Positions 55,513 to 64,000 of a stretch of 64,000 nt of DNA are shown one piece after another. Position 1 is the first letter of the stretch. Each line of letters starts with the position of its first letter. A program made the translations under genes and the position numbers. This stretch comes from an uncultured Bacteroidales bacterium (GTDB lineage: Bacteria > Bacteroidota > Bacteroidia > Bacteroidales > UBA932), in contig CASFGK010000008.1 in the NCBI GenBank assembly GCA_949294195.1, positions 164,658-228,657 on the forward strand, read 5' to 3'. The notes beneath the pieces were generated by a model that worked only from the letters and a program-made list of their open reading frames with translations, made no database searches and had not been told where the DNA came from.

Positions 55513-58500
55513 ATGAAATCCGATTTCTTTATTGACAGGCCCGTGTTTTCGACGGTCATTTCCGTCATCATCGTGCTTGTCGGCCTTATAGGACTGGTAA
55601 TGCTGCCGGTGGACCAGTATCCTCCGATCGTACCTCCGGTAGTCAAAGTTTCGGCATCTTATCCGGGAGCGAGCGCGCAGACTGTCGCCCAGGCAGTGGC
55701 GACTCCGATTGAACAGGAGCTGAACGGTACGCCCGGAATGCTTTACATGGAGTCTACCAATACCAACTCCGGAAGCTTTTCCGCGACTATAACATTTGAT
55801 ATTAACAGCAACCCCGATCTTGCGGCTGTCGAGGTGCAGAACAGAGTCAAACTGGCTGAATCCAGACTCCCTGCCGAGGTGGTGCAGAACGGTATTTCCG
55901 TCGAAAAGGAGTCTGCCAGCAGGCTCATGACAATCACTGTCCTGTCGGATGATCCGAAATTCGACGAGATATATTTGAGCAACTATACGACACTCAATGT
56001 CCTGGACATGCTCCGCAGGGTTCCGGGAGTAGGAGGCGTATCCAACGTCGGAAGCCGGTACTATGCGATGCAGATATGGGTACAGCCTGACAAGCTTGCA
56101 AGTTTCGGCCTGACTGTAAAGGATCTTCAGAATGCCCTGCGGGACCAGAACAGGGAATCTGCCGCCGGAGTCCTCGGACAGCAGCCTATCAGTGATGTGG
56201 ATGTCACTATTCCGATTACCGCCACAGGCAGGCTGTCTTCGGTAGGGGAGTTTGAGAATATCGTGGTGCGAGCCGGACAGGACGGGTCCATCATAAGGAT
56301 AAAGGATGTCGCCAGAGTGTCTCTTGAGGCGCAGTCATATAACACGGAGAGCGGAATCAACGGCGGAAATGCCGCTGTCATGAATGTCTATCTCCTCCCG
56401 GGTGCGAATGCCATGGAGGTGGCAAAGAGAATCAGGGATACTATGGAGGAAATCAGCAAGGGATTTCCGGAAGGAATGTCATATGACATTCCGTTTGATG
56501 TCACGACTTATATTTCCGAGTCCATCCATCATGTATACAAGACGCTTTTCGAAGCGCTTTTCCTGGTCATTCTGGTAGTGTTCCTGTCTCTACAGAGCTG
56601 GAGGGCTACACTTATTCCTGCCATTGCCGTACCGATATCCCTTGTCGGAACGTTCGGCATAATGCTCATATTCGGGTTTTCCCTGAATATGATGACGCTT
56701 CTGGGACTTATACTTGCGATAGGTATTGTGGTGGATGACGCCATAGTGGTGGTGGAGAATGTAGACAGGATAATGGAGGAAGAACACCTTTCTCCGTATG
56801 AGGCTACAAAGAAGGCGATGAGCGGTATAGGCGGAGCCCTGATCGCGATGTCCCTGGTCCTGTGTGCGGTCTTCGTGCCTGTAAGTTTTCTTTCGGGAAT
56901 AACCGGTCAGCTTTTCAGGCAGTTTACCGTAACCATCGCCGTGTCGGTGATCATTTCCACGATAGTGGCTCTTACGCTGAGCCCTGTCATGTGCTCCCTT
57001 TTCCTGAAGCCTCACGATCCGAACAGGAAAAAGAACATCATCTTCCGTAAAATAAACGAGGGTCTTGCAAAAGGGAATTCCTTCTATGAAAAGATGATAA
57101 GGGCGAGTCTCAGACACGGACGCAGGATGTTTGTCTTTTTCGGAATCACTGTAATAGGTATCTGGCTGATGGGCAAACTTGTGCCGACGAGCTTCATACC
57201 GAAGGAAGACCAGGGCTATTTTACAGTCGAGCTGGAACTTCCGGTAGGCGCCACTCTTGAACGTACAAGGGAAGTGACTGACCGGGCCATGGCTTTCCTT
57301 CTCAGGCAGCATGACATACAGTATGTGCTGAATGTCACCGGATCGAGTCCACGTCTCGGGACTACGCAGGGCAACAGCACCCTTACAGTCATCATGAAAC
57401 CTTGGGAAGAAAGGAAAGAGACAAATATCGAAAAGACCATGCAACTCATAAGGGATTCCCTTTCAATGTATCCCGAGAGCAAAGTCTATATAAGCACTCC
57501 GGCGGTCATCCCGGGTCTCGGTACGACGGGAGGATTTTCCATGGTGCTTGAAACCAGGGGAGACGCCACTTACGAGCAGCTGCAGGCAGCCTCCGATACA
57601 TTGCTTTATTATGCGTCCCAGAGAAAGGAACTTACAGGGCTTTCTTCAGGTCTTCAGAGGGATATTCCGCAGCTGTTCTTCGATGCCGACAGGGATAAGA
57701 TACAGTTGCTCGGAGTACCTCTTTCAGATGTTTTCTCCACATTGAAGACATTTACCGGAGCCCAGTATGTCAACGACTTCAACATGTTCAACCGTGTTTA
57801 CAGGGTATATGTCCAGGCCGAGCAGCCATACAGGGCGCATCAGGACAACCTGGGGCTGTTCTTCGTGAGAAGTTCCGGCGGCACGATGGTTCCCGTAACA
57901 TCCCTGGGTACTACCGAGTATACTACAGGGCCCGGGACTATCAAGAGGTTCAATATGTACTATTCTGCCACAATCAACGGCGAACCGGCTCACGGTACAA
58001 GTTCAGGTCAGGCTATGGAAATCCTGGAAGAGATTGTAGACGAGCACCTTCCTGAAAATATCGGAGTCGAGTGGAGCGGCCTGTCGTATCAGGAAAAGAA
58101 GGAAGGCGGCCAGACTGGCCTTGTCCTCGGACTGGCACTTCTGTTTGTCTTTCTGTTCCTTGCCGCGCAGTATGAAAGCTGGTCAGTGCCTGTCGCTGTG
58201 ATCCTTTCACTGCCGATAGCCATTTTCGGCGCATATCTGGGCGTCTGGGTTCTCGGAATGGAAAGTAACGTTTATTTCCAGATCGGCCTGGTGATGCTTG
58301 TCGGACTTGTCGCAAAGAACGCTATCTTGATAGTCGAATTTGCAAAAGAGGAAGTGGAGAAGGGAAAGAGCCTGCAGGAGGCAGCCGTAACGGCAGCGCA
58401 TCTGAGATTCAGACCTATAGTGATGACTTCTCTTGCATTTATCCTCGGTATGCTTCCGCTGGTCTTTGCAACAGGCCCTGGCTCTGAAAGCCGTCAGAAT

Positions 58501-60012
58501 ATCGGTACGGGAGTATTTTTCGGAATGATAGTGGCCATAAGCGCAGGTATAGTGTTCGTTCCGTTTTTCTTTGTCTGGATTTACAAGATGAAAAGAAAAT
58601 TTGCTTCAAGGAGACGCAAGAAAATGAATATTACGGGGACAGGAGCGGCTGTCATGGCTCTGGTCCTGCTTTCAGGAGTTTCAATGACGTCATGTTCGCC
58701 GGCAAAACACTGTTCAAGGCCTGAACTTGAACTTCCTGCCCGGTATACGGAAGACAGCGGCATCGACTCGGCTACCGTGGCCGATGTGGAATGGTGGAGA
58801 GTATATGCGGACACCACTCTGCAGAAACTCATTTCCGATGCTCTGGAATATAATAAGGATATGCTGATTGCCGCAGAACGTGTGCGCGAGCTGGAATACA
58901 GATACAGAATAGAAAAGTCATCTCTATGGCCTTCCGTCTCGGCAGAAGCTTATGCGGACAACGAATATAACAATTATGGCGGAGACGAAGCCGAACCGGA
59001 TGATCCGGAACTGGGACCGAAACTGTCGCTCAGTTGGGAGATTGACCTTTGGGGGCATCTCAGGTGGGCAACCAGGGAAAAGCTGGCGGAATACCTGTCC
59101 AGTGTCGAAGCCCGCAGGGCTTTGAAGATGACTCTGGTGGCTGATGTCGCAAGAGCATATTTCGAACTTCTTGCCCTTGACAATGAGCTGAATATTGTCA
59201 GGAGGACACTAGGTACAAGACAGGACGGGGTGAATAAGGCAAAGCTGAGGTTTGACGGAGGACTTACATCCGAGGTGCCTTATCAGCAGTCTCTTGTCGA
59301 ACTGGCTTCAACGGCGTCCCTTGTCCCTGATCTGGAAAGACAGGTGGCAATGAAGGAAAGCGAGCTGGCTTTCCTTACGGGGTCTTATCCGAAAACAGTG
59401 GAAAGAGGCCGTGCCCTGCTTGAACTTTCCTACAACAAGGACGTCCCTCTCGGCGTTCCGTCCCGGCTTCTTGAGCGCAGGCCGGACATCAGGGCCGCTT
59501 ATCAGGATCTTCTTGCCGCACAGGCTGCAGTGGGTGTGGCCCAGGCGGAAAGATTCCCGACGTTTACTATCAGTCTTTCCGGAGGACTGGAAAGCAACTC
59601 TTTCCTGAATGTGCTGAAGTCCCCGTTCTACTATGCGGCTGCGTCCTTTGCCGGCCCTGTCTTTGAATTCGGGAAAAGGAAAGCAGGATTCAAGGCGGCG
59701 ATAGCCCGGTACAATCAGGCAAAGTACGAGTACGAGAAAACTGTCATGCAGGCATTCCGCGAAGTGTACGACGCATCTGTGAATTTCACTTCGGCCAGGA
59801 AGAATTCGAGTCTGAAGTTCGATCTACAGGAAGCTACCCGCAAGTATGTGAGCCTGACTCTCAGCCAGTATATAAACGGTACCATCAACTATCTGGACCT
59901 TCTGGATGCCCAGCGTTCATATTTTGACGCCCAGGTCGAGCTCAGCAACGCCATCATGAACGAACATATGGCTCTGGTCGACTTGTACAAGGCATTGGGT
60001 GGAGGCTGGTAG
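55513..60012 (+). CDS. Fused RND efflux pump (AcrB/HAE1 type) and outer-membrane factor (OprM/TolC type)
   Basis: One open frame of 1499 codons joins two normally separate proteins. Residues 1-1037 are a complete HAE1 pump: FFIDRPVFSTVISV at the start, the proton-relay pair Asp408/Asp409 in GIVVDDAIVVVENV, Lys935 in VAKNAILIVEF, and the last helix followed by the basic tail KMKRKFASRRRKK. Residues 1038-1499 are a complete outer-membrane factor with its own signal peptide and lipobox-like SMTSC (Cys1061), then two repeats of the long helical barrel (WEIDLWGHLRWATREK, LLERRPDIRAAYQ, INYLDLLDAQRSYFDAQ). ATG 58624 has AAGGAG 10 bases upstream and could start the second part separately. The adaptor gene precedes it, which makes the unit a full tripartite system. 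Confidence 0.88.
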   Translation: MKSDFFIDRPVFSTVISVIIVLVGLIGLVMLPVDQYPPIVPPVVKVSASYPGASAQTVAQAVATPIEQELNGTPGMLYMESTNTNSGSFSATITFDINSNPDLAAVEVQNRVKLAESRLPAEVVQNGISVEKESASRLMTITVLSDDPKFDEIYLSNYTTLNVLDMLRRVPGVGGVSNVGSRYYAMQIWVQPDKLASFGLTVKDLQNALRDQNRESAAGVLGQQPISDVDVTIPITATGRLSSVGEFENIVVRAGQDGSIIRIKDVARVSLEAQSYNTESGINGGNAAVMNVYLLPGANAMEVAKRIRDTMEEISKGFPEGMSYDIPFDVTTYISESIHHVYKTLFEALFLVILVVFLSLQSWRATLIPAIAVPISLVGTFGIMLIFGFSLNMMTLLGLILAIGIVVDDAIVVVENVDRIMEEEHLSPYEATKKAMSGIGGALIAMSLVLCAVFVPVSFLSGITGQLFRQFTVTIAVSVIISTIVALTLSPVMCSLFLKPHDPNRKKNIIFRKINEGLAKGNSFYEKMIRASLRHGRRMFVFFGITVIGIWLMGKLVPTSFIPKEDQGYFTVELELPVGATLERTREVTDRAMAFLLRQHDIQYVLNVTGSSPRLGTTQGNSTLTVIMKPWEERKETNIEKTMQLIRDSLSMYPESKVYISTPAVIPGLGTTGGFSMVLETRGDATYEQLQAASDTLLYYASQRKELTGLSSGLQRDIPQLFFDADRDKIQLLGVPLSDVFSTLKTFTGAQYVNDFNMFNRVYRVYVQAEQPYRAHQDNLGLFFVRSSGGTMVPVTSLGTTEYTTGPGTIKRFNMYYSATINGEPAHGTSSGQAMEILEEIVDEHLPENIGVEWSGLSYQEKKEGGQTGLVLGLALLFVFLFLAAQYESWSVPVAVILSLPIAIFGAYLGVWVLGMESNVYFQIGLVMLVGLVAKNAILIVEFAKEEVEKGKSLQEAAVTAAHLRFRPIVMTSLAFILGMLPLVFATGPGSESRQNIGTGVFFGMIVAISAGIVFVPFFFVWIYKMKRKFASRRRKKMNITGTGAAVMALVLLSGVSMTSCSPAKHCSRPELELPARYTEDSGIDSATVADVEWWRVYADTTLQKLISDALEYNKDMLIAAERVRELEYRYRIEKSSLWPSVSAEAYADNEYNNYGGDEAEPDDPELGPKLSLSWEIDLWGHLRWATREKLAEYLSSVEARRALKMTLVADVARAYFELLALDNELNIVRRTLGTRQDGVNKAKLRFDGGLTSEVPYQQSLVELASTASLVPDLERQVAMKESELAFLTGSYPKTVERGRALLELSYNKDVPLGVPSRLLERRPDIRAAYQDLLAAQAAVGVAQAERFPTFTISLSGGLESNSFLNVLKSPFYYAAASFAGPVFEFGKRKAGFKAAIARYNQAKYEYEKTVMQAFREVYDASVNFTSARKNSSLKFDLQEATRKYVSLTLSQYINGTINYLDLLDAQRSYFDAQVELSNAIMNEHMALVDLYKALGGGW
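58608..58626 (+). promoter_or_regulatory. Possible internal ribosome-binding site and start for the outer-membrane factor
   Basis: AAGGAG (58608-58613) lies 10 bases before an in-frame ATG (58624-58626) that begins a perfect lipoprotein signal peptide. It would give a 462-residue OprM-like protein. ATGA at this point, with TGA in the neighbouring frame, recalls the 4-bp overlaps used elsewhere in the window. Confidence 0.5.
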
Positions 60013-60101
60013 CGGCAGCATTTGGAGCGTACTGAAGAAAAGGCCGATAAAATTCACATCATAACCAAATAATGAGTAGATTTAACGAAAAATTCTAAAC
60101 T

Positions 60102-60725
60102 ATGGACTTCAGCACTACTCATAAAGCGCATCCGTGGCATGGAATCAATCTTGGGAAAGATGCTCCGGATGAAGTTACGGCATTTATTGAAATAGTACCG
60201 ACAGATACTGTCAAGTATGAAGTGGACAAGGAGTCGGGCTATCTTTCGCTTGACCGTCCCCAGAAATTTTCCAATATTGTACCTTCATTGTACGGATTCC
60301 TTCCCCGGACATACTGCAGCACCAAAATGGCGGAACTGACCAACAAGGTACTTGCAAGATATGATGTGGAAGGAGACGGAGATCCTCTTGACATCTGTGT
60401 GCTCACGGAAAAGGATGTCACTCATGGGGACATAATAGTAAAGGCGCATCCGATAGGAGGGTTGCGTCTGCTGGATCACAATCAGGCCGATGACAAGATC
60501 ATAGCAGTACTGAAAAACGATGCCGTATATGGTGCATATACTGACATTGACCAGCTTCCAAAGGACATCATCCGCCGGCTTGTGCATTACTTTACTACGT
60601 ATAAGGACATTCCGGGAGACAATACCAAGAGAATGGTCTTCATTAACATATACGGTCCGGATGAGGCCAAGGACGTGATACGTAGGTCAATGGCTGACTA
60701 TCAGGACTATATCGCCACTCATTGA
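60102..60725 (+). CDS. ppa: Inorganic pyrophosphatase, family I
   Basis: This 207-residue soluble enzyme hydrolyses pyrophosphate and so drives biosynthetic reactions. The signature DGDPLDICVL has the three metal-binding aspartates (Asp92, Asp94, Asp97). YGFLPRTYC and HFFxxYKDIPG-type sequence (HYFTTYKDIPGD) agree with the Bacteroidota form, which has a longer N-terminus than E. coli PPase. It is convergent with the YidE-type gene, 6 bp apart, with no visible terminator between. No clear promoter consensus was found in 60013-60101. Confidence 0.95.
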   Translation: MDFSTTHKAHPWHGINLGKDAPDEVTAFIEIVPTDTVKYEVDKESGYLSLDRPQKFSNIVPSLYGFLPRTYCSTKMAELTNKVLARYDVEGDGDPLDICVLTEKDVTHGDIIVKAHPIGGLRLLDHNQADDKIIAVLKNDAVYGAYTDIDQLPKDIIRRLVHYFTTYKDIPGDNTKRMVFINIYGPDEAKDVIRRSMADYQDYIATH

Positions 60726-60731
60726 CAGGGA

Positions 60732-62402
60732 TCAGGAGAAGAGTATAAGGACAAGCTGGGCAGTTATCACTCTGACGAATATTGCAAGGGGATAGACCGT
60801 AGCATATGCTACAGAAGGTTCATCCCCTTTTACTGTACTGTTTGCATAGTTCAGCGCCATGGGATTGGCCATGCTTCCGCATAGCATGCCTGCGTTTCTT
60901 GCGTAATCTACCTTGAAGAATCTTCCGGCTATTATCCCGACGGCAAGCACCGGAATCAGTGCCAGAGCAAGTCCCAGTACGATCCACAGAAGTCCTTCCA
61001 TACAGAACACGGTCTCGAAGAAATGTTCTCCCGAAGCAAGTCCGAGTCCTGCCAGATATGTCGTGATGCCGAACTGCCGGAGCATGAGATTGGCGCTTTG
61101 GGTAGTATATGTCGTAAGGTGGAATCTTGAACCGAATGCTCCCATGAGGATGCCTACTATTATCGGACCGCCGGCAAGGCCGAGCTTTATAGGCATGCTC
61201 ATGCCCGGAATCATGAATGGAACCGAACCCAGAAGAAGTCCGAGCACCAGACCTATGAAAATGGCTATAAGGTTCGGATTATTGAGCTCTTTCGCTTCAT
61301 TCCCAAGGATTTTACTGCAGTTGTCAATGGCTTTGGTCTCACCTACGATCGTGAGCTTGTCCCCTGTCTGCAGCCTGAGAGAAGGTGAGGCGACCAGATT
61401 TATGCCGGCCCTGTTTACCCTTGTGATATTGATGCCATAGGCGTTGCGTAGCCTCAGGGAGCCCAGCTTGATACCGTCCATTTTACTGTTTGTGACGAGT
61501 ACATGCCTGGATACAAGCAGACTGTCGATTGCATTCCAGTCTATGTCCGGTCTGTTCCAGTCGGTTTCGTCCTGCTCCCCGAAGATGGTCTTTATGCTGT
61601 CGACCTCCCCTTTTCCTGAAATTATGAGCAGATGGTCGTTCTTCTGGATTTTCGTATCCGACGCAGGAATCGAGACTCTTCCGTCATGCCATACTCTGGA
61701 AATGACGAAATGCATGTCCAAAGGCATCATTATGTCCTTGATGGTCTTTCCGTACACTGCAGGATTGCTCACGTGGTATTCTCCCACGTATGTCTTGTCT
61801 TCCAGATTCCTGAGATTCTTTCCGGCATCCTTGTCAAACATCTTCCGGAGAATTATGATGGCGATTATTACCCCGATTACTCCCAACGGGTATGCCACGG
61901 CACAGGCCAGGGCCATCCTGGCGACTCCTTCACTGTCGTCCGGGCTGATCTGCAGCATAGCCTGCTGGGCGGCCCCGAGCATCGGGGTATTGGTTACGGA
62001 GCCGGAAAGAAGGCCCATCATATCAGACAGGGAAATGCCCGTAGTCCAGCTCAGAACCAATGTAAAAACCAGTCCGATGGCGACCAGGGCCATAGACAGG
62101 AGGTTTAGTTTTACTCCGCCTTTCTTCAATGAAGAAAAGAATCCCGGACCTACCTGCAGTCCGAGAGTATATACAAAGATTATAAGTCCGAAATTCTGCG
62201 CGAAATCCAGCATGTCGCTGTTGATTTTCAGACCGAAATGTCCTGCAAGAATCCCTATGAAGAACACAAACGTGACTCCAAGTGATATCCCACGGAATTT
62301 TATCCTTCCCAGGTACAGGCCGATAGCGCATACCAGAGAAAGTACTATGACAGCTTGAATGACAGAAGGTTCGAAAAATATTTCCTGTATGTAGTCCATC
62401 AC
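60732..62402 (-). CDS. AspT/YidE/YbjL-family transporter with two RCK_C domains
   Basis: This 556-residue inner-membrane protein has two blocks of about five or six helices (YidE/YbjL duplication): LGLQVGPGFFSSLKKGG in the first, and IVGILMGAFGSRFHLTTYTTQSANLMLRQFG, seen as ILMGAFGSRFH and LMLRQFGI, in the second. Two cytosolic TrkA-C (RCK_C) domains lie between them (KNDHLLIISGKGEVDS and TGDKLTIVGETKAID). AspT of this family exchanges aspartate and alanine, but most YidE-type proteins have no assigned substrate. It lies 22 bp downstream of the chromate-transporter-like genes and may be co-transcribed. Confidence 0.9.
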   Translation of the reverse strand: MMDYIQEIFFEPSVIQAVIVLSLVCAIGLYLGRIKFRGISLGVTFVFFIGILAGHFGLKINSDMLDFAQNFGLIIFVYTLGLQVGPGFFSSLKKGGVKLNLLSMALVAIGLVFTLVLSWTTGISLSDMMGLLSGSVTNTPMLGAAQQAMLQISPDDSEGVARMALACAVAYPLGVIGVIIAIIILRKMFDKDAGKNLRNLEDKTYVGEYHVSNPAVYGKTIKDIMMPLDMHFVISRVWHDGRVSIPASDTKIQKNDHLLIISGKGEVDSIKTIFGEQDETDWNRPDIDWNAIDSLLVSRHVLVTNSKMDGIKLGSLRLRNAYGINITRVNRAGINLVASPSLRLQTGDKLTIVGETKAIDNCSKILGNEAKELNNPNLIAIFIGLVLGLLLGSVPFMIPGMSMPIKLGLAGGPIIVGILMGAFGSRFHLTTYTTQSANLMLRQFGITTYLAGLGLASGEHFFETVFCMEGLLWIVLGLALALIPVLAVGIIAGRFFKVDYARNAGMLCGSMANPMALNYANSTVKGDEPSVAYATVYPLAIFVRVITAQLVLILFS

Positions 62403-62424
62403 TTGAAAATAGCAGAATGGTTAA

Positions 62425-62973
62425 TCAATATAAAACAAGCCCCAGTACTCCTCCGGCTATAATGGTCAGTATCGGACTGGCTTTCCACCACCACGAGGCT
62501 GCAAATGCGGCTGCGAACAGTATCCAGCTTTTCCAGTCCGGAAAATTGTCCGGAGTGACAAGTATGACTGCCGCCGCCCCTATGAGACCGGCCACTACCG
62601 GCTTCAGTCCTGTCAGGACACTTTCCATAGTGTGGTTGTTCTGGAATTTGTTGTACATTTTGCAGATGCCGAGTACAAGTATGAATGACGGGAGTACAAC
62701 GGCGGCCGAGGCTGTGAATGAGCCGAGTATGCAGACGAATTCCGGAGCGCCTGACTGCTGCAGCACAGTGTAGCCTATATATGTTGCGCTGTTTATCCCG
62801 ATCGGACCGGGCGTCATCTGCGATATTGCGACAATGTCGGTAAATGTCTGTTCGTCAATCCATCCGTGTACGGATACAACCTGTGCCTGAATAAGGGACA
62901 GCATTGCATATCCTCCTCCGATTGTGAAGAGTCCTATTATGAAGAATGTCGTGAAAAGCTGGATGAAGATCAT
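62425..62973 (-). CDS. Half-size chromate transporter family protein (ChrA, second of pair)
   Basis: This 182-residue membrane protein of the CHR family has the signature FTIGGGYAMLSLIQ, followed by GWIDEQTFTDIVAISQMTPGPIGIN and about five helices. Its start overlaps the preceding ChrA stop by 4 bp (ATGA). The frame is open farther upstream, but that part overlaps the previous gene and has no family match. Short ChrA proteins act as heterodimers in which the two halves have opposite membrane orientation. Chromate may not be the natural substrate. Confidence 0.9.
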   Translation of the reverse strand: MIFIQLFTTFFIIGLFTIGGGYAMLSLIQAQVVSVHGWIDEQTFTDIVAISQMTPGPIGINSATYIGYTVLQQSGAPEFVCILGSFTASAAVVLPSFILVLGICKMYNKFQNNHTMESVLTGLKPVVAGLIGAAAVILVTPDNFPDWKSWILFAAAFAASWWWKASPILTIIAGGVLGLVLY

Positions 62974-63524
62974 TTCATATCCTCCCTTTTGCGGCTGTCC
63001 CGGTATTTTGCAAGTGTATATGAAATGACTATCGTGACAATCAGAATATATATCGGAGACACTTTCAGGAAAGCAACCAGCAGTATGGTCGCCACGGACA
63101 TGCCCCACATCCACCATGTCCTGTTTGCCTTCCGGGCCATCTGGAGCATCGGGACAGCGATAAGAGCTACCACAACCGGTCTTATCCCCTGGAATATTCT
63201 GATTACGACAGGATGATCCTGGAAGCCGGAAAATGCCATGGCTATGATCAGTATGATAAGGAACGGGGGCATGACGCTTCCCAGAGTGGCTACGACACTG
63301 CCAGGGGTCCCCTTCAGTTTGTATCCGACAAAAATCGATATGTTCACTGCCAGAAGTCCCGGAGCGGACTGGGAAAGGGCAATGATATCAGGAAATTCGT
63401 CGTCTTCCATCCATCCTTTTTTTACTATCTCGTTTTTGACCAAAGGAATCATAGCATAGCCTCCTCCGATCGTAAATGCTCCGATCTTTGCGAAAGTGCT
63501 GAAAATCTGAAGGTAAGATGCCAT
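62970..63524 (-). CDS. Half-size chromate transporter family protein (ChrA, first of pair)
   Basis: This 184-residue partner has FTIGGGYAMIPLVKNEIV, then GWMEDDEFPDIIALSQSAPGLLAVN, the same signature as the second protein. Several helices follow and a basic C-terminus (KYRDSRKREDMK) ends the protein. The frame stays open to 63566, but ATG 63524 begins right before the first helix. A -7-like CACCTTTG on the minus strand near 63563 would leave the longer start outside the transcript. Family members carry chromate or sulfate-like oxyanions. Confidence 0.9.
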   Translation of the reverse strand: MASYLQIFSTFAKIGAFTIGGGYAMIPLVKNEIVKKGWMEDDEFPDIIALSQSAPGLLAVNISIFVGYKLKGTPGSVVATLGSVMPPFLIILIIAMAFSGFQDHPVVIRIFQGIRPVVVALIAVPMLQMARKANRTWWMWGMSVATILLVAFLKVSPIYILIVTIVISYTLAKYRDSRKREDMK

Positions 63525-63602
63525 TATGCCTGGTAGTGGAATTTTTTCGTCAAGTTTCAGATGCAAAGGTGAGAAAAATATTTTAAAAAAACTTCGAAAA
63601 AA

Positions 63603-63633
63603 TTTGGAGAGTTAAAAAAAGTCCGTATCTTTG
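63603..63633 (+). promoter_or_regulatory. rRNA operon promoter
   Basis: TTTG (63603-63606) is followed after 19 bp by TATCTTTG (63626-63633), an exact consensus pair in A/T-rich surroundings, about 147 bp before 16S. Confidence 0.85.
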
Positions 63634-63780
63634 CAGCCCGTTTGAGAAATAACGGTAGTTGTTTGAAAATATTGAAAGACTAAAACAGTACAATACAACG
63701 CAGTATAGTACCAACAATGAGAGAGCGTAAATTCTTTTGAGAATTCAAGAATCAATAGAAGCTAGGAAAATAACAAATAT
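63634..63780 (+). other. rRNA leader region
   Basis: This is the transcribed leader between the promoter and 16S, A-rich, with no open frame of interest. I see no certain boxA or processing stem; its partner would lie beyond the window. Confidence 0.6.
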
Positions 63781-64000
63781 ACAAAGAAGAGTTTGATCCT
63801 GGCTCAGGATGAACGCTAGCGGCAGGCTTAACACATGCAAGTCGAGGGGCAGCATAGATTGTAGCAATACATTCAGATGGCGACCGGCGGAAGGGTGCGT
63901 AACACGTGAGCGACATGCCCGCATCAGGGGGATAACCGCTGGAAACGGCGACTAATACCCCATGGTTCTGGAGAGATGCATGTTTTTCCAGATAAAGGAG
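63781..64000 (+). rRNA. rrs: 16S ribosomal RNA, 5' part
   Basis: The universal AGAGTTTGATCCTGGCTCAG site begins at 63788. Aligning GAAGAG to E. coli positions 6-11 puts base 1 near 63781. About 220 bases are present, through the V1 region into V2, and the gene runs off the window end. The short V1 loop and the ACATGCAAGTCGAGGGG context look like Bacteroidales. Confidence 0.97.

Noticed and set aside
62974-63117. 48-codon extension of the second ChrA gene
   Set aside because: It overlaps the first ChrA gene in another frame and has no family match. ATG 62973 gives the usual 4-bp overlap.

Overview
The window comes from a member of the Bacteroidota, most likely the order Bacteroidales. The evidence is: a SusC/SusD pair with a hybrid two-component regulator; promoters of the TTTG – 19/20 bp – TAnnTTTG type before lepA, the GT117-type gene, rpsL and the rRNA operon; Bacteroidota-restricted families (DUF4271, DUF2723/GT117-type, DUF3089); menaquinone genes; and a 16S rRNA gene starting at about 63781. 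Base composition looks close to half G+C. No phage, transposase or CRISPR array was seen.

Layout. 1–3300: tail of a glycan-degradation cluster (GH2 cut by the window edge, then GH3). 3396–7159: lepA, a GT2 glycosyltransferase and menA. 7147–11409 (minus strand): a housekeeping run SUI1-type factor, DUF4271, hemD, rnpA, yidD, then a DUF3089 lipoprotein and ubiE. 11521–20402: a DUF2723/GT117-type membrane protein, an rRNA-methyltransferase-like protein, pgk, a DPP IV-type peptidase and an RsiV-like lipoprotein. 20630–50370: a large polysaccharide utilization locus (PUL). 50511–53878: rpsL-rpsG-fusA-rpsJ. 53998–60012: a CAT-anticodon tRNA and an RND efflux unit. 60102–63524: inorganic pyrophosphatase, a YidE/AspT-type transporter and two half-size ChrA proteins. 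63603–64000: rRNA promoter, leader and the start of 16S.

The PUL reads as a pathway for an acetylated, mannose- and possibly rhamnose-containing glycan. SusC/SusD and three lipoproteins would capture it at the surface. Two GH92, a divergent GH38-like enzyme, a GH78 and two SGNH/SASA esterases would trim it outside the cytoplasm. An MFS carrier would import products for a leaderless, probably cytoplasmic GH130. A 1346-residue hybrid two-component regulator sits in the middle. A tandem motif, about GTATAC(C/T)TTT repeated with a 21-bp period and ending a fixed 26 bp upstream of the -7 box, occurs before three PUL transcription units: the GH92-led operon, the MFS gene and the GxGYxYP-GH130 operon. 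I propose it as the regulator's operator.

Other notable points are a single open frame joining an AcrB-type pump to a TolC/OprM-type lipoprotein, a decayed third GH92, a G8 tract early in susC, and a ribosomal cluster that ends after rpsJ.
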